Assembly (NCBI RefSeq): GCF_008297975.1
Contig: NZ_VLNY01000009.1
Coordinates: 62,001-126,000 of the forward strand
Reading direction: 5' to 3'
Length of the DNA stretch: 64,000 bases
Source of the DNA: Antrihabitans cavernicola
GTDB taxonomy: Bacteria > Actinomycetota > Actinomycetes > Mycobacteriales > Mycobacteriaceae
Shown: one piece after another, positions 63,512 to 64,000 of the stretch
Layout of the letters: each line of letters starts with the position of its first letter
Numbering within the stretch: position 1 is the stretch's first letter
Notes under the pieces: generated by a model
Databases searched by the model: none
Seen by the model: only the letters and a program-made list of their open reading frames with translations
What the model was told of the DNA's origin: nothing
Made by a program: the position numbers and the translations under genes

Positions 63512-64000
63512 CAGGAAACCTCCAGTCCCAGGAGATCGAAGGCCCGGTAGTAGTCGTCGTCCGTCAGACGGTCGAAGAGCACCAGTGACGAGCCTTGGGT
63601 GGGCGATTGTCGGAACGAGCCGGGGAATATGAGGACCAGCGGAATGTCCGACAGCAGCGGTTGCAGGGTGTTGAGGATCGTGTGCGCGCGCACAACCGGG
63701 AACAGGCGTCCTACGTTGGAGAGCAGCACCACCTGGGGGCGCGGCTCCTGCTCGGCGACTGCGCTCGCGATGCATGGGGACAGATGCGCGCCAGGCGAGA
63801 CCACGTTGCCCACCGCCTCACCGAATGTCGCCTTCGGTAACGACGCCTCGGCGGCCAGCATTTGCTCCCATACCCCGGTGCCGCGCCACAGCTGCGACGC
63901 CAATGACCATAGGTCGATGCCACACACTGCGATACCGCTGGTGCGTAGCTTGTTGACCAGGCGCTGCCGTTCGCCGCTCACGCGCGGTTGGTCAGCCGGC
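63511..64000 (-). CDS. brxB: BREX protein BrxB (N-terminus outside window)
   Basis: The frame is open to the window edge and encodes the last ~162 residues of a DUF1788/BrxB protein. Recognisable blocks are RQRLVNKLRTSGIAVCGIDL, LLSNVGRLFPVVRAHTILN, PLVLIFPGSF and DDDYYRAFDLL. BrxB is a small core BREX protein of about 190-200 aa without assigned enzymatic activity. A GTG at 63981 could act as a start but would remove conserved sequence, so the gene most likely begins beyond 64000. brxA would be expected further upstream. Confidence 0.88.
   Translation of the reverse strand, partial: PADQPRVSGERQRLVNKLRTSGIAVCGIDLWSLASQLWRGTGVWEQMLAAEASLPKATFGEAVGNVVSPGAHLSPCIASAVAEQEPRPQVVLLSNVGRLFPVVRAHTILNTLQPLLSDIPLVLIFPGSFRQSPTQGSSLVLFDRLTDDDYYRAFDLLGLEVS

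Noticed and set aside
59957-63775. BrxC start at 63775 giving 1272 aa
   Set aside because: The extra 88 residues are Arg/Pro/Gly-rich and overlap brxB; the ATG at 63511 overlaps the brxB stop and begins the conserved BrxC N-terminus.
49455-64000. Integrative element or prophage carrying BREX
   Set aside because: No integrase, transposase, tRNA end, att-like repeats or phage structural gene is visible in the window; the far end is outside it.

Overview
The window reads as chromosomal DNA of a mycolic-acid actinobacterium of the Nocardia/Rhodococcus type. The support is high GC, an F420-dependent oxidoreductase, a 13E12/DUF222 HNH gene, a mycobactin-like siderophore cluster with IdeR-type iron boxes, and an L17 protein with a long C-terminal extension. 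The species cannot be named from the sequence alone.

The backbone is the spc/alpha ribosomal-protein region on the minus strand. Read in its own direction it runs rplP(broken)-rpmC-rpsQ | rplN-rplX-rplE-rpsN | rpsH-rplF-rplR-rpsE-rpmD-rplO-secY-adk-map | infA-rpmJ-rpsM-rpsK-rpsD-rpoA-rplQ-truA-mtnP-epimerase. It is interrupted three times: between map and infA (a secreted protein, dtd and an LLM oxidoreductase), between rpsN and rpsH (a secreted YVTN beta-propeller gene on the other strand), and between rpsQ and rplN (a 31-kb siderophore locus).

The siderophore locus (about 17.2-48.6 kb) holds an MbtG-type N-hydroxylase, an ArCP-Cy-A-PCP NRPS (MbtB-like), a C-A-PCP-E-C NRPS, a free thioesterase, a free KS (MbtC-like) and an AT-KR-ACP PKS (MbtD-like). 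It also has a C-A-PCP-E NRPS, two odd NRPS halves with degenerate C domains (C*-PCP and C*-A), and a hydroxamate formyltransferase. For uptake there is a stand-alone siderophore-interacting reductase and a pair of YbtPQ/IrtAB-like ABC half-transporters. Five iron-box-like sites sit at its start codons. The predicted product is an aryl-capped, mycobactin/formobactin-like siderophore with an N-formyl-N-hydroxy side chain. The salicylate (or DHB) synthase and aryl-AMP ligase are not in the window. An HNH/DUF222 gene lies in the middle of the locus.

From 49.5 kb to the right edge, still on the minus strand, lies a type 1 BREX phage-defence operon: brxB (cut by the window edge)-brxC-[HEPN gene]-pglX-pglZ-[abiEi-abiEii]-brxL. 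Nearly all junctions are 1-4 nt (one 4-nt GTGA or ATGA) overlaps. Three things stand out: a HEPN-type putative RNase start-stop coupled to brxC, an AbiE toxin-antitoxin pair coupled to brxL, and a BrxL whose C-terminus resembles the MITD1 C-terminal (PLD-like) domain rather than a Lon protease.

The BREX side meets the ribosomal operon inside rplP, which lacks its first 35 codons. Since L16 is normally essential, this is either a real rearrangement with another rplP copy, or an assembly join, and should be resolved before the context is trusted.
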